Shown in pieces: positions 8,444 to 17,112 of a stretch of 64,000 nucleotides of DNA. The notes under the pieces are model-generated. The model made no database searches. It was not told the DNA's origin and worked only from the letters and a program-made list of their open reading frames with translations. The stretch covers positions 1-64,000 of the forward strand of contig CAZKCT010000003.1 of NCBI GenBank assembly GCA_964551545.1, given 5' to 3'. The stretch is from Thiopontia sp964551545. Lineage in GTDB: Bacteria; Pseudomonadota; Gammaproteobacteria; GCF-002020875. How positions within the stretch are numbered: position 1 is the first letter of the stretch; every line of letters begins with the position of its first letter. The position numbers and the translations under genes are program-made.

Positions 8444-8788
8444 ATGAGCAATATTATTCAGGCGTTGGAAGCAGAGCAGATGGACCGTGATATTCCCGAG
8501 TTTGGAGCAGGGGATACTGTCGTGGTTCAGGTCAAGGTAAAAGAGGGCGACCGTGAGCGTCTGCAGGCTTTTGAAGGCCTCTGTATCGCGAAAAAGAATC
8601 GCGGCCTTAACTCCTCCTTTACTGTGCGTAAAATCTCTTATGGTGAAGGGGTTGAGCGTGTCTTCCAGACTTATAGCCCAATGGTTGACAGCATTACCGT
8701 CAAGCGCCGTGGTGTTGTTCGTCGTGCCAAGCTCTACTACATGCGTGAGCGTACTGGTAAGGCGGCTCGTATCCGCGAGAAAATTTAA
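8444..8788 (+). CDS. rplS: Large ribosomal subunit protein bL19
   Basis: 114 residues, the standard length, with FGAGDTVVVQVKVKEGDRER, an N-terminal half rich in beta strands, and the C-terminal RGVVRRAKLYYMRERTGKAA block. L19 sits at the 30S-50S interface. RBS GAGAGAACG lies just before the ATG. Followed by a strong terminator. Confidence 0.98.
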   Translation: MSNIIQALEAEQMDRDIPEFGAGDTVVVQVKVKEGDRERLQAFEGLCIAKKNRGLNSSFTVRKISYGEGVERVFQTYSPMVDSITVKRRGVVRRAKLYYMRERTGKAARIREKI

Positions 8789-8821
8789 CGATCTCCGGTC
8801 TTTTTTCGGAGCAGTTGAAAA

Positions 8822-8851
8822 GGGTGAATCGGAGACGGTTCGCCCTTTTTT
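8822..8851 (+). terminator. Rho-independent terminator after rplS
   Basis: GGGTGAA (8822-8828) pairs with TTCGCCC (8839-8845), one G-T pair, followed by six T. It ends the ribosomal-protein transcript just before xerD and argues against the GTG at 8852 as the xerD start. Confidence 0.85.
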
Positions 8852-8869
8852 GTGCATATTGATCCAGAG

Positions 8870-9769
8870 ATGAATTCAGAAGCAGAAAAGCTGATCGAGC
8901 GCTTTCTTGATGCACTTTGGGTTGAAAAAGGGCTAAGTGACCATACGCTCTCTGCTTATCGCAGCGACCTTCGCCAGCTGCAGCGTTGGCTCTCCGATCA
9001 AGGGGCGACCCTCTCTGATGCAGACCGAGGACAGTTGCAAGGCTATCTCTCTTACCTCAACCAGGAGAAGAAGCGCCATGCCCGCACTGTAGCGCGGATA
9101 CTGAGTACGCTTCGTCGCTTCTATCTCTATTTATTGCAGCTAGGACTGCGCACTGATGACCCAACCGCCCGGATTGAGTCTCCGAAAATTGGTCGCCCCC
9201 TTCCAAAAACGCTGAGTGAGCAGGAGGTGGAGTCCATTCTCTCTGCGCCAAAACCCTCTGTCGTCCTGGGGCTGCGTGACCGCGCAATGATTGAGATGAT
9301 GTATGGTGGTGGGCTTCGCGTCTCTGAACTCATTCACCTTCGCATCGATTCCATCAATCTGCGGCAGGGAGTGGCCCGGATCATTGGTAAGGGCAATAAA
9401 GAGCGTTTGGTACCATTGGGGGGAGAAGCGCTTCACTGGGTTGAGCGATATCTTGAGGAGGGGCGCCCCGAATTGATGCAGGGGAATATTTCCGATACCC
9501 TCTTTGTAACTGCAAGAGGGGCAGGAATGACCCGTCAGGCGTTCTGGTTTCGATTGAAAAAGTATGGCGTTGAGGCAGGCATTACTTCGCCATTGTCTCC
9601 CCATACACTGCGTCACGCCTTCGCTACCCATCTACTGAATCATGGCGCAGACCTGCGCTCCGTTCAGGCCCTACTAGGGCATAGTGACCTCTCAACCACT
9701 CAGATCTATACCCATGTGGCGCGAGAAAGATTGAAGAATATACATCAAGAACACCACCCAAGAGGATGA
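8870..9769 (+). CDS. xerD: Site-specific tyrosine recombinase XerD
   Basis: 299 residues from the ATG at 8870; an upstream in-frame GTG at 8852 touches the rplS terminator and is less likely. The N-terminal core-binding domain has the XerD-type opening FLDALWVEKGLSDHTLSAYR. The catalytic domain shows Arg in GGGLRVSEL, the HTLRHAFATHLLNHG block and Tyr in STTQIYTHV. With XerC it resolves chromosome dimers at dif under FtsK control. dsbC follows 6 bases after its stop, a common xerD-dsbC pairing, so this is not a phage integrase. Confidence 0.95.
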   Translation: MNSEAEKLIERFLDALWVEKGLSDHTLSAYRSDLRQLQRWLSDQGATLSDADRGQLQGYLSYLNQEKKRHARTVARILSTLRRFYLYLLQLGLRTDDPTARIESPKIGRPLPKTLSEQEVESILSAPKPSVVLGLRDRAMIEMMYGGGLRVSELIHLRIDSINLRQGVARIIGKGNKERLVPLGGEALHWVERYLEEGRPELMQGNISDTLFVTARGAGMTRQAFWFRLKKYGVEAGITSPLSPHTLRHAFATHLLNHGADLRSVQALLGHSDLSTTQIYTHVARERLKNIHQEHHPRG

Positions 9770-9775
9770 ATATAA

Positions 9776-10501
9776 ATGAAAAATAGAATAACAATACTGA
9801 CTTCTGTAACACTTCTGTGGTTCATGGCTGGAGGAGTGGCACAGGCAGAGGAGATCCCGACGGCAGTCATCACTCAACTCAGCCAGCTGGTGCCATCCGG
9901 TGGCCCAGATGAGATCTCGAAAACTCCCATTCCTTCTCTCTATGAGGCTCGGTTTGGGACCACGATCCTCTATATCTCAGCGGATGGGCGCTATCTAATC
10001 GATGGCAGCGTACTTGACCTGAAAGCACAAAAAAACATCACTGAGGAGAGCATGCAATCCGCACGTGCCGAGGTGGTGAATGGACTGGAAGAGGGGGAGA
10101 TGGTGGTCTACGCCCCAAAAGGCAAGCCGCGCAACACACTGACCATCTTTACTGATATTGATTGCCCCTACTGTGTTCGCCTCCATGAAGAGCGCCAGAC
10201 ACTGCTGGATGCGGGGATCAAACTGCGCTATCTGCTCTACCCAAGAGCGGGCATCAACTCTCCCTCCTATGACAAAGCGGTGAATGTCTGGTGTGCGGAG
10301 AGCCGTACCGAAGCGATGACGCTGGCAAAAGAGGGGATGGATCTGGAGGCGAAAGAGTGTGAGACCCCAATTCTTTCACAGATTCAGCTCGCCTCTACCT
10401 TTGGGCTGAAAGGAACGCCACACATCGTCATTGATACTGGTGAGGTGATTGGTGGCTATATGCCGGCGGGTCGGTTGATTGAAAAGCTAGGGCTGCAGTG
10501 A
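9776..10501 (+). CDS. dsbC: Periplasmic disulfide isomerase DsbC
   Basis: 241 residues. Residues 1-24 form a signal peptide ending in VAQA. An N-terminal dimerisation domain is followed by a thioredoxin fold with active site CPYC at 130-133 (E. coli DsbC has CGYC) and the cis-proline loop KGTPHIV. The second cysteine pair typical of DsbC appears as CAESR...CETP. It corrects wrong disulfides in the periplasm, kept reduced by DsbD. Directly downstream of xerD. Confidence 0.92.
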   Translation: MKNRITILTSVTLLWFMAGGVAQAEEIPTAVITQLSQLVPSGGPDEISKTPIPSLYEARFGTTILYISADGRYLIDGSVLDLKAQKNITEESMQSARAEVVNGLEEGEMVVYAPKGKPRNTLTIFTDIDCPYCVRLHEERQTLLDAGIKLRYLLYPRAGINSPSYDKAVNVWCAESRTEAMTLAKEGMDLEAKECETPILSQIQLASTFGLKGTPHIVIDTGEVIGGYMPAGRLIEKLGLQ

Positions 10502-10525
10502 CATCGATCACTAATCCTGTAGAAT
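10498..10525 (+). promoter_or_regulatory. Probable promoter of the YeeE/YedE gene
   Basis: GTGACA at 10498-10503 and TAGAAT at 10520-10525 with a 16-base spacer, overlapping the end of dsbC. About 80 bases of leader follow before the coding start. No known riboswitch was recognised in the leader. Confidence 0.4.
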
Positions 10526-10606
10526 AGAAATTACGCAGTTTCGTGGGGGAGTGCCGAAGCCGCAAGCAATAATAATAAAAAGACCAATCTACAAAGGGGG
10601 ACACTT

Positions 10607-11815
10607 GTGGAAGAACAGCTAATCACGGAGATGTATGGCTATCTTTTTTTGATTGCCGCCATCGTCGGTGCTGTTGCCAATAAAACTAACTTCTGCACCA
10701 TGGGGGCCGTCTCAGACTGGGTCAACATGGGGGACAAGAGCCGCTTCTACGGTTGGTTGTTGGCCATTGCAGTTGCTATTCTTGGCGGGCTCCTGCTTCA
10801 GATGGTAGGAGACCTCTCTCTCGATGAGACTCGTCCGGTCTACCGTTCCGCAAACCTTGTACTGGGTCAATATATCGTTGGTGGACTGCTATTTGGGATT
10901 GGAATGACGCTCGGTAGCGGGTGCGGCAACAAGACCATGATCCGCATTGGTACGGGAAATCTAAAATCAGTCATTGTGGTACTGATGATGGGCGGTACGG
11001 CCTATTTGATGACGACTACAGATCTCGGTTACCAGCTCACTTTTGGTCTTTTGGCCCCTCTCTCTATCAATCTCAACCAGGTTGGTATTGAGAGTCAGGA
11101 AGTCAGCGCACTGCTGATGCATGCAACGGCGGGAGAGGATATCTCACTCTATCGCCTACTGACGGGTGTTGCTGCCATCCTGGCCATCTCCTGGGTGATT
11201 TTCCGCAACCGTGAATTTCGTCAAAACCGTGAACTGATTTTTGGCAGTTCTACCGTTGGCCTAGCGGTTGTAGCAGCCTGGTTTGTCACTGGCGGTCCGC
11301 TTGGTCAGAGCGTTCTCGAGGCGGTTGAATTTATGGATAACCCCCCTCGTGGCATGGGGGTACAGTCGCTCACCTTTGGTGCCCCGACTGGAGACTTGAT
11401 GGGTTTGATTGTGACCGGCCTGGACCGATCCATGATTACCATTGGGCTGATTGCCATTACCGGAGTGGCAGCCGGATCTTTCCTCTATGCGATCACTTCT
11501 GGTAATTTTCGAATCAAGTGGTTCGCCTCAAAAGCCGATTTCATCAACCATCTGGTCGGGGGCACCCTGATGGGGCTGGGGGCCATTCTTGGAATGGGCT
11601 GTACTTTTGGCCAGGGAATCACAGGGCTTTCGACACTTGCCTTGGGCTCTGCGCTGGTCATGGCTTCCATTCTTCTGGGGAGCGCACTGACCATGAAGGT
11701 GCAGTACTACCAGCTGGTCTATGAGGAGGAGGCTACCTTCTTCAAGGCATTGTTGAGTGGGTTGGCAGATCTACGGTTGATTCCTGACCGTTACCGCAGG
11801 CTGGATGCTATTTAG
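10607..11815 (+). CDS. YeeE/YedE family transporter (sulfur-compound uptake)
   Basis: 402 residues with many membrane helices and two copies of the DUF395-type unit. The cysteines that mark the thiosulfate channel TsuA are all present: Cys30 in KTNFCTMGA, Cys106 in GSGCGNKTM and Cys332 in GMGCTFGQG. By family, it moves thiosulfate or a related sulfur species across the inner membrane; the substrate is inferred. GTG start with a strong AAAGGGGG RBS 6 bases away. It stands alone after dsbC with no sulfur-oxidation genes nearby. Confidence 0.88.
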   Translation: MEEQLITEMYGYLFLIAAIVGAVANKTNFCTMGAVSDWVNMGDKSRFYGWLLAIAVAILGGLLLQMVGDLSLDETRPVYRSANLVLGQYIVGGLLFGIGMTLGSGCGNKTMIRIGTGNLKSVIVVLMMGGTAYLMTTTDLGYQLTFGLLAPLSINLNQVGIESQEVSALLMHATAGEDISLYRLLTGVAAILAISWVIFRNREFRQNRELIFGSSTVGLAVVAAWFVTGGPLGQSVLEAVEFMDNPPRGMGVQSLTFGAPTGDLMGLIVTGLDRSMITIGLIAITGVAAGSFLYAITSGNFRIKWFASKADFINHLVGGTLMGLGAILGMGCTFGQGITGLSTLALGSALVMASILLGSALTMKVQYYQLVYEEEATFFKALLSGLADLRLIPDRYRRLDAI

Positions 11816-11963
11816 GGCTGTTTGAAAATTACGGGACAGTGCAGAGTTCCATAAAGCAGACAGTTGGTTGGATTAAATTGAGCTGCCGCTGTCAGCACAA
11901 AGCTGACTATAGTGTCCTCTGGTCTCAATTGGGAAATCTGCTCAGACATCATCTACCAACTCT

Positions 11964-12266
11964 CTAAGCTGCCACTCTCTTAATCTCATTCAATTCTGAT
12001 TCGAGCCTCTGCCGTGCTTGCCAAAGATCGTACTTCTGCTGCATTCTCAGCCAGAGATCCGCACCATTTCCAAAAAGCGTGCCAATTCTCAAGGCGAATT
12101 CAGCACTTACTCCACTCTTCTTATTTACGACCTTTGAAACAGTCTGTCTCGATACCCCCAGCCGCGAAGCCAGCTCAGTTACAGACAGACCAGCGCTCTC
12201 TGCAACGTCTTGCAATAACTCACCTGGATGAGTTGGTTCCCTAACTACTTTTATTCTTTGTGCCAT
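11964..12266 (-). CDS. higA: HigA-type antitoxin (HTH, VapI family)
   Basis: 100 residues. Begins with the family opening PTHPGELLQDVAES, followed by an XRE helix-turn-helix (VTELASRLGVSRQTVSKVVN) and a C-terminal helix. It neutralises HigB and represses the pair's own promoter. It is 10 bases downstream of higB, the inverted toxin-first order typical of higBA. Nothing else was recognised in 11816-11963. Confidence 0.93.
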   Translation of the reverse strand: MAQRIKVVREPTHPGELLQDVAESAGLSVTELASRLGVSRQTVSKVVNKKSGVSAEFALRIGTLFGNGADLWLRMQQKYDLWQARQRLESELNEIKRVAA

Positions 12267-12276
12267 CGTTCAAACC

Positions 12277-12552
12277 TCAGTGATAATTTTCAAAATCTAG
12301 CCTGCTCACCTCTCCATCGTTCCACTCAAAGGTGATGCACATAGGGCCGTTCACATGAATACTGTACCGCTTCGGATTCCCTTCCAACGCATGAAAGTCA
12401 AAACCTGGTAAATTCATCTCTTCAAGCTTTTCCGCAGCATCAATCACATCAAGTCGTACCAGACATCTCTTGTGATAATCTTTATGGATCTTTGCGCTCT
12501 TCCCTTTCTCAAAAAGCTCGCGCAATCCCTTATTTTTGAAGCTAAGTATCAT
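12277..12552 (-). CDS. higB: HigB-type toxin (RelE superfamily)
   Basis: 91 residues, the usual size. Opens MILSFKNKGLRELFEKG, contains FHALEGNPKRYSIHVNGP and ends in RLDFENYH, all typical of HigB plasmid-maintenance toxins. The family cleaves mRNA at the ribosome. First gene of the higBA pair, with a strong promoter and paired palindromes upstream. Confidence 0.93.
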   Translation of the reverse strand: MILSFKNKGLRELFEKGKSAKIHKDYHKRCLVRLDVIDAAEKLEEMNLPGFDFHALEGNPKRYSIHVNGPMCITFEWNDGEVSRLDFENYH

Positions 12553-12554
12553 TA

Positions 12555-12621
12555 ACCTAAACTGTAGATACTCTATTTACATCTGTCAACCATATATTTA
12601 CAACAACAACCGTGTTTAGGT
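12555..12621 (-). promoter_or_regulatory. higBA promoter with two tandem palindromic operators
   Basis: On the minus strand TTGACA (12589-12584) and TACAGT (12566-12561) are spaced by 17 bases. A 19-base near-palindrome (12563-12581) fills that spacer and reaches into the -10 box, and a second, weaker one (12584-12602) begins 21 bases further and overlaps the -35. Both have the form TGT...TTTACA on the plus strand. An outer pair, ACCTAAAC (12555-12562) and GTTTAGGT (12614-12621), brackets the region. HigA is the expected ligand. Confidence 0.65.
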
Positions 12622-12801
12622 AAGCAGAATCAAAAATCTGTAAACGGCTGCTCATTGCAAAAGTGTGAGTTTACAAAGCTCGGCCCAAAGGCCGCTTTGA
12701 GTCATGACCAGCCCAGACAGGCGATAGCTTCAAGGTAGCATCAGGGGCAGCAAAGCTCGAAGAGCCGTCGTTATCGCTCCAACCATGTTTTTCAATCAGC
12801 C

Positions 12802-15378
12802 CTATTTAGTTAATAGCCCCTTGAGGCGATAGAGCAGATCCATCGCATCTCTCGGGGTCAACTCATCCGGATTAATCTCTTGCAGCGACTCCTCAACGGC
12901 TGAGGCTGTAAATAGTGACATCTGTTGCGTTGGGTCGGATGGGGCAGCATCTGTTGCAAGATCAGGGAGCTCAACCTGTTCTTGTTCAAGGGCAACCAAC
13001 TTCTCTCTGGCTTGTTGAATTACCCTTTTGGGAATACCCGCAAGACTCGCAACCTGCAGTCCATAACTCTGGTTAGCGGGACCAGGACGCACTGCATGGA
13101 GAAAAACAATTCCATCTCCGTGTTCTGCCGCATCCAGGTGAACATTGCTCACCTCGGAAATCCGCTCCGGCATTGCAGTCAGCTCGAAGTAGTGGGTTGC
13201 AAAGAGGGTCAGTGCCCCGTGTTCTCGCACTAGATGTTCTGCACAGGCACCCGCTAATGAAAGGCCATCATAAGTACTGGTGCCGCGCCCAATCTCATCC
13301 ATTAACACCAGACTGCGGTAGGTGGCGTTATGGAGGATATTGGCAGTTTCTGTCATCTCCACCATGAAGGTAGAACGCCCTCCAGCCAGATCATCCGAGG
13401 CACCGATGCGGGTAAAGATACGGTCGACCATGCCAATGGTTGCACGGGAGGCTGGCACAAAGCTTCCGATATGGGCCAGCAGCACAATCAGTGCATTCTG
13501 ACGCATGAAAGTGCTCTTTCCGCCCATGTTGGGACCGGTGATAATCCACATGCGGGACGCCTCATCCAGTGCCAGGTCATTGGCCACAAACGGGGCATCA
13601 GAGACCTGCTCCACCACAGGATGGCGCCCCTCATCAATTTGTAGGCAACTCTCTTCAACCAGTTGTGGCCGCACCCAGTCCAGCTGTTCTGCGCGCTCTG
13701 CAAGGTTGGCCAGAACATCCAGCTCTGCCACGCCGCTGGAGCAGCGTTGCAGCGGCGCCAAGGCCTTAATCAGTTGTTGGATCAACGCTTCATAGAGCGC
13801 TTTTTCACGACTCAAGGCACGCTCATTAGCCGAGAGCACCTTGTCTTCAAACTCTTTCAGCTCTGGAGTGATGAAACGCTCCGCTGCTTTCAATGTCTGA
13901 CGGCGCACATATTCAGTAGGGATCTCTGCGTTCTGCGCTTTGCCGATCTCGATATAGTAACCATGCACCCGGTTATACCCCACCTTTAGGGTCGCAATGC
14001 CGGTGCGCTCACGCTCACGAATCTCCAGGTTTTGCAGCAGTGCTCCAGCATTTTCACGGATCGAACGCAACTCATCCAATTCAGCATCATAGCCCGTGGC
14101 GATGACCCCACCATCCCGGATAATCATTGGCGGATTTTCGATCACTGCACGTTGCAACAGATCAGCGATATCTGGAAAGGTTGAGATCTGCTCAGATAGT
14201 GCCTGTAACGCACCGGTTTGATCTTCTGCCAGCGTCTGCTGTAGATCGGGCAGGGTGGTCAGTGAATCTCGTAGCCGTGCCAAGTCACGAGGGCGAGCGC
14301 TTTGCAAAGCAATCCTGGAGAGAATGCGCTCCATGTCTCCAATTGCACGCAGATGGGGGCGGATAACATCATGCAGTCGCTGCTGCAGGATCGACTCAAT
14401 GGCGAAGAGGCGTTGTTCCAATGTCTCACGGTGGCGGATTGGGCTACCTAGCCAACGTCGCAACATTCGCCCACCCATTGCAGTGCAGGTCTGATCCATC
14501 ACTGCCGCAAGGGTATGAGACTCTCCACCGGAAAGATTAGTGATAATTTCCAGATTGCGACGACTTGCCGCATCGATAATCACATGCTCCTGCTGCTGTA
14601 CCACCTGAATGGTATTGAGATGGGGTAGTGCGGCACGCTGGGTATGCTGTAGATACTGCAGGAGCGCACCCGCAGCCCCTAACCCCAGCGACATTTCTTC
14701 ACAGCCAAATCCGCTCAGATCGTGAGTGCCAAACTGGCGAGCCAGTTCTCGCTCTGCCGTTTCCAGATCAAAATTCCATTCTGGTTGAGGGCGTAATCCA
14801 CTTCGACTGGCCAGCTGCTCACGCAAGGGGGACTCCTCTCGAAACAGAATCTCTGCGGGCTGCAACCGCTCCAGCTCACCCTGTAGCATCGACAGTTCGT
14901 CCATCTCTATCAACTGGAAACGGCCTGCAGCCAGTGAGAGCAGGGCAACGCCATAACGACCATCATGATCGAGAACTGCCAATAACAGGTTCTCTCGACC
15001 CTCCTCCATCAGTGCCTCATCGGTCAGCGTGCCCGGTGTAATAATGCGAGCAACCTGTCGCTCTACAGGCCCTTTACTGGTAGCTGGGTCTCCTACCTGC
15101 TCACAGATTGCTACCGACTCTCCCAGCTTGACCAGTCGCGCCAGATACTGTTCCGCCGCATGGTAGGGGACACCAGCCATTGGAATGGGCTCACCGCCAG
15201 ATTTTCCGCGCGCCGTCAGGGTGATATCGAGGAGCTCTGCCGCTTTCTTTGCATCGTCATAGAAGAGTTCGTAGAAATCTCCCATCCGGTAGAAAAGCAT
15301 CACATCCGGGTGCTCCGCCTTGATGCGGAGGAACTGCTGCATCACCGGAGTATGCTGGGGCTTAGGCGATTTGCTCAT
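12802..15378 (-). CDS. mutS: DNA mismatch repair protein MutS
   Basis: 858 residues from the ATG at 15378 (MSKSPKPQHTPVMQQF, matching known MutS starts); the frame is open to a TTG at 15402 that is less likely. The mismatch-binding Phe-x-Glu is in FYRMGDFYELF near the N-terminus, followed by the connector, lever and clamp domains. The ATPase domain has Walker A GPNMGGKSTF and the LVLMDEIGRGTSTYDG block. It recognises mispairs and recruits MutL. No mutL is visible in the window. Confidence 0.96.
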   Translation of the reverse strand: MSKSPKPQHTPVMQQFLRIKAEHPDVMLFYRMGDFYELFYDDAKKAAELLDITLTARGKSGGEPIPMAGVPYHAAEQYLARLVKLGESVAICEQVGDPATSKGPVERQVARIITPGTLTDEALMEEGRENLLLAVLDHDGRYGVALLSLAAGRFQLIEMDELSMLQGELERLQPAEILFREESPLREQLASRSGLRPQPEWNFDLETAERELARQFGTHDLSGFGCEEMSLGLGAAGALLQYLQHTQRAALPHLNTIQVVQQQEHVIIDAASRRNLEIITNLSGGESHTLAAVMDQTCTAMGGRMLRRWLGSPIRHRETLEQRLFAIESILQQRLHDVIRPHLRAIGDMERILSRIALQSARPRDLARLRDSLTTLPDLQQTLAEDQTGALQALSEQISTFPDIADLLQRAVIENPPMIIRDGGVIATGYDAELDELRSIRENAGALLQNLEIRERERTGIATLKVGYNRVHGYYIEIGKAQNAEIPTEYVRRQTLKAAERFITPELKEFEDKVLSANERALSREKALYEALIQQLIKALAPLQRCSSGVAELDVLANLAERAEQLDWVRPQLVEESCLQIDEGRHPVVEQVSDAPFVANDLALDEASRMWIITGPNMGGKSTFMRQNALIVLLAHIGSFVPASRATIGMVDRIFTRIGASDDLAGGRSTFMVEMTETANILHNATYRSLVLMDEIGRGTSTYDGLSLAGACAEHLVREHGALTLFATHYFELTAMPERISEVSNVHLDAAEHGDGIVFLHAVRPGPANQSYGLQVASLAGIPKRVIQQAREKLVALEQEQVELPDLATDAAPSDPTQQMSLFTASAVEESLQEINPDELTPRDAMDLLYRLKGLLTK

Positions 15379-15437
15379 GAAAAACTGGCTTCTTTCAGTC
15401 AAAGAAAAAGTTGATTATACCTGCCTGAAAAGGATGC

Positions 15438-15914
15438 TCATGATTCACTCTTTTGATACCAGAAGGGGGCACTACTTCCCAGTAGTGCAGTTGCAATGCT
15501 GATATCCAGTGTAGCGACCAGGATCAGTGAGGTGAAATCTCCCTCAGCCCAGCGTGAGAGCATCGCGCCGGCTGAAATCATTAACCCGAGGAAAACAAAG
15601 AATTGAGGACGGAAGAACTGCCATAGTTTGGGTAGTTCCAGAGCCTGAATACGCCGCAGGTTCTTTCGGCAGGCTGGCAGAAACAGATAGCGCGCCTTGA
15701 TGCTGCCAGCAGCAACGCCACCCACGATAGCCCAGAGAAAGGCAGAAGAGCTGGTGGTGATCTCGGCGGCTTGAATCAACAGCGCAGCCGACTTCAAGGT
15801 GAGAATGGCGCTGCCCAAGTACCAGGTCGTCATGGCTAGTGCAGTCAATCGTCGATGAGTAGTGTGCAAGAGGGGCTTCAGATTCAGGTTTATTATTTGG
15901 TTCGTATTATGCAC
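15438..15914 (-). CDS. Membrane protein of unknown function
   Basis: 158 residues with about four hydrophobic segments: roughly 28-47, 57-72, 104-118 and 128-146. Basic residues in the loop after the second segment (ARYLFLPACRKNLRRIQ) suggest a cytoplasmic side. No family was recognised. It lies between mutS and the divergent pncC; its start at 15914 is 83 bases from that gene. Coding is supported by open length and membrane-like composition only. Confidence 0.65.
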   Translation of the reverse strand: MHNTNQIINLNLKPLLHTTHRRLTALAMTTWYLGSAILTLKSAALLIQAAEITTSSSAFLWAIVGGVAAGSIKARYLFLPACRKNLRRIQALELPKLWQFFRPQFFVFLGLMISAGAMLSRWAEGDFTSLILVATLDISIATALLGSSAPFWYQKSES

Positions 15915-15996
15915 AGACGCTGATTAAATGTCAGTGGAGCACCTCTATTTCCCGTTGCTACAATGGGATTATTTATTGGTTAGGGAAAGCCACTTT

Positions 15997-16485
15997 ATGC
16001 AGTCGAAAATAAACCAGTCCGTTCAGCAGCTCTCGCAACTGTTGGAACGTTACAAGGTGCGGGTTGCCACAGCAGAATCGTGTACCGCTGGATGGATCGC
16101 CAAATCCCTGACCGATCCGGCTGGAAGCAGCGCATGGTTTGAACGTGGATTTGTGACCTATTCCAATGAAGCAAAGGAGGAGATGTTGGGAGTACAGCCT
16201 CCGACATTGATTGAACAAGGTGCAGTGAGCGAATCTGTTGTGCGTGAAATGGTGATGGGCGCACTGGAAAATAGTCGTGCTGATCTTGCTGTGGCGGTGA
16301 GTGGTATCGCTGGTCCCTCTGGAGGCACTACCGAAAAGCCAGTCGGACTGGTCTGGTTTGGCTGGCAGCGCCGGGGAGAAGAAGCGCAGACAGTCCACCA
16401 TATTTTTTCTGGGGACCGTGATGCCGTACGTGCGCAAGCCGTATTGACTGCATTGCAAGGACTCTCTGCGCGACTGCAACGGTGA
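15997..16485 (+). CDS. pncC: Nicotinamide-nucleotide amidohydrolase PncC (CinA C-terminal type)
   Basis: 162 residues, the size of stand-alone PncC. The frame extends up to 15928, but ATG 15997 has a good RBS (AGGGAAAG, 7 bases away). Family blocks: VATAESCTAGWIAKSLTDPAG, FVTYSNEAKEEMLGV and VAVSGIAGPSGGT...KPVGLVWFG. It converts NMN to nicotinate mononucleotide in pyridine-nucleotide recycling. Upstream of thpR and recA, the familiar pncC-recA order. Confidence 0.94.
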   Translation: MQSKINQSVQQLSQLLERYKVRVATAESCTAGWIAKSLTDPAGSSAWFERGFVTYSNEAKEEMLGVQPPTLIEQGAVSESVVREMVMGALENSRADLAVAVSGIAGPSGGTTEKPVGLVWFGWQRRGEEAQTVHHIFSGDRDAVRAQAVLTALQGLSARLQR

Positions 16486-16489
16486 CCTC

Positions 16490-17026
16490 TTGAATTCACT
16501 CTCTTCACCAAGGCGACTCTTTTTTGCATTAGAGCCTGATGACACTGTGCGTGGAGAGATCGATCAAATCAAACGGGCATGCGTGGAACAGAATCAAGGG
16601 CGCGCAGTTTACATCGACAACCTTCACCTGACACTGCGTTTTCTGGGAGGCGTTAAGGATGAGCAGCTGGCGTCGATCAGCAGCGCAGTTATGGAGATAG
16701 ATGCGGCTCCATTTTCTATCGAGCTGGACTGCTTCGGCCATTGGGAACACCCGCGCGCGCTATGGATAGGGCCACAAATTACTCCCGTGCCACTGTTAGC
16801 ACTGCAGCGGCGACTGGAGCAGGTGCTGGAGGAGGAGTGCAATATCGACCCGGAACAGAGCCCCTATCGCCCACATGTCACCTTGATGCGCAAGGTGAAG
16901 AGAGTCGACCATCTCCCTCACTTTGCTCCATTTCAGTGGAACGTTTCACAGTTTTCATTGATGGAGTCAGTCTCTACTGTTGAAGGCGTGCAATACCATG
17001 TATTGAAACGCTGGAATTTAGGCTGA
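16490..17026 (+). CDS. thpR: RNA 2',3'-cyclic phosphodiesterase ThpR (LigT family)
   Basis: 178 residues from a TTG 4 bases after pncC. The two HxT motifs of the 2H phosphoesterase family are present: HLTLRFLGG and HVTLMRKV. RLFFALEPDDTVR at the N-terminus is typical. The enzyme hydrolyses 2',3'-cyclic phosphates on RNA ends. TTG is the only reasonable start because RLFFAL must be near the N-terminus. Confidence 0.92.
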   Translation: MNSLSSPRRLFFALEPDDTVRGEIDQIKRACVEQNQGRAVYIDNLHLTLRFLGGVKDEQLASISSAVMEIDAAPFSIELDCFGHWEHPRALWIGPQITPVPLLALQRRLEQVLEEECNIDPEQSPYRPHVTLMRKVKRVDHLPHFAPFQWNVSQFSLMESVSTVEGVQYHVLKRWNLG

Positions 17027-17062
17027 GGCCTGCAGATTGGGGTGTGTACATCCCTTGCTTTA

Positions 17063-17071
17063 TGGGATAAT
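17063..17071 (+). promoter_or_regulatory. Extended -10 promoter of recA
   Basis: TGGGATAAT: a TG one base before GATAAT, about 42 bases before the recA ATG. The -35 is poor, as expected for an extended -10. No CTGT-N8-ACAG LexA box is visible in the 86 bases upstream of recA. Confidence 0.5.
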
Positions 17072-17112
17072 TTGCCGCTTTCCGAAACTGAACAAACGGG
17101 CAACTGGATTTG

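Noticed and set aside
8870..9769. Tyrosine recombinase as a phage or island integrase
   Set aside because: Sequence blocks and the xerD-dsbC pairing identify the housekeeping XerD; no att repeats or phage genes are nearby.
15379..15402. Upstream TTG start for MutS (15402)
   Set aside because: ATG 15378 gives the N-terminus expected for MutS; the 8 extra residues have no support.
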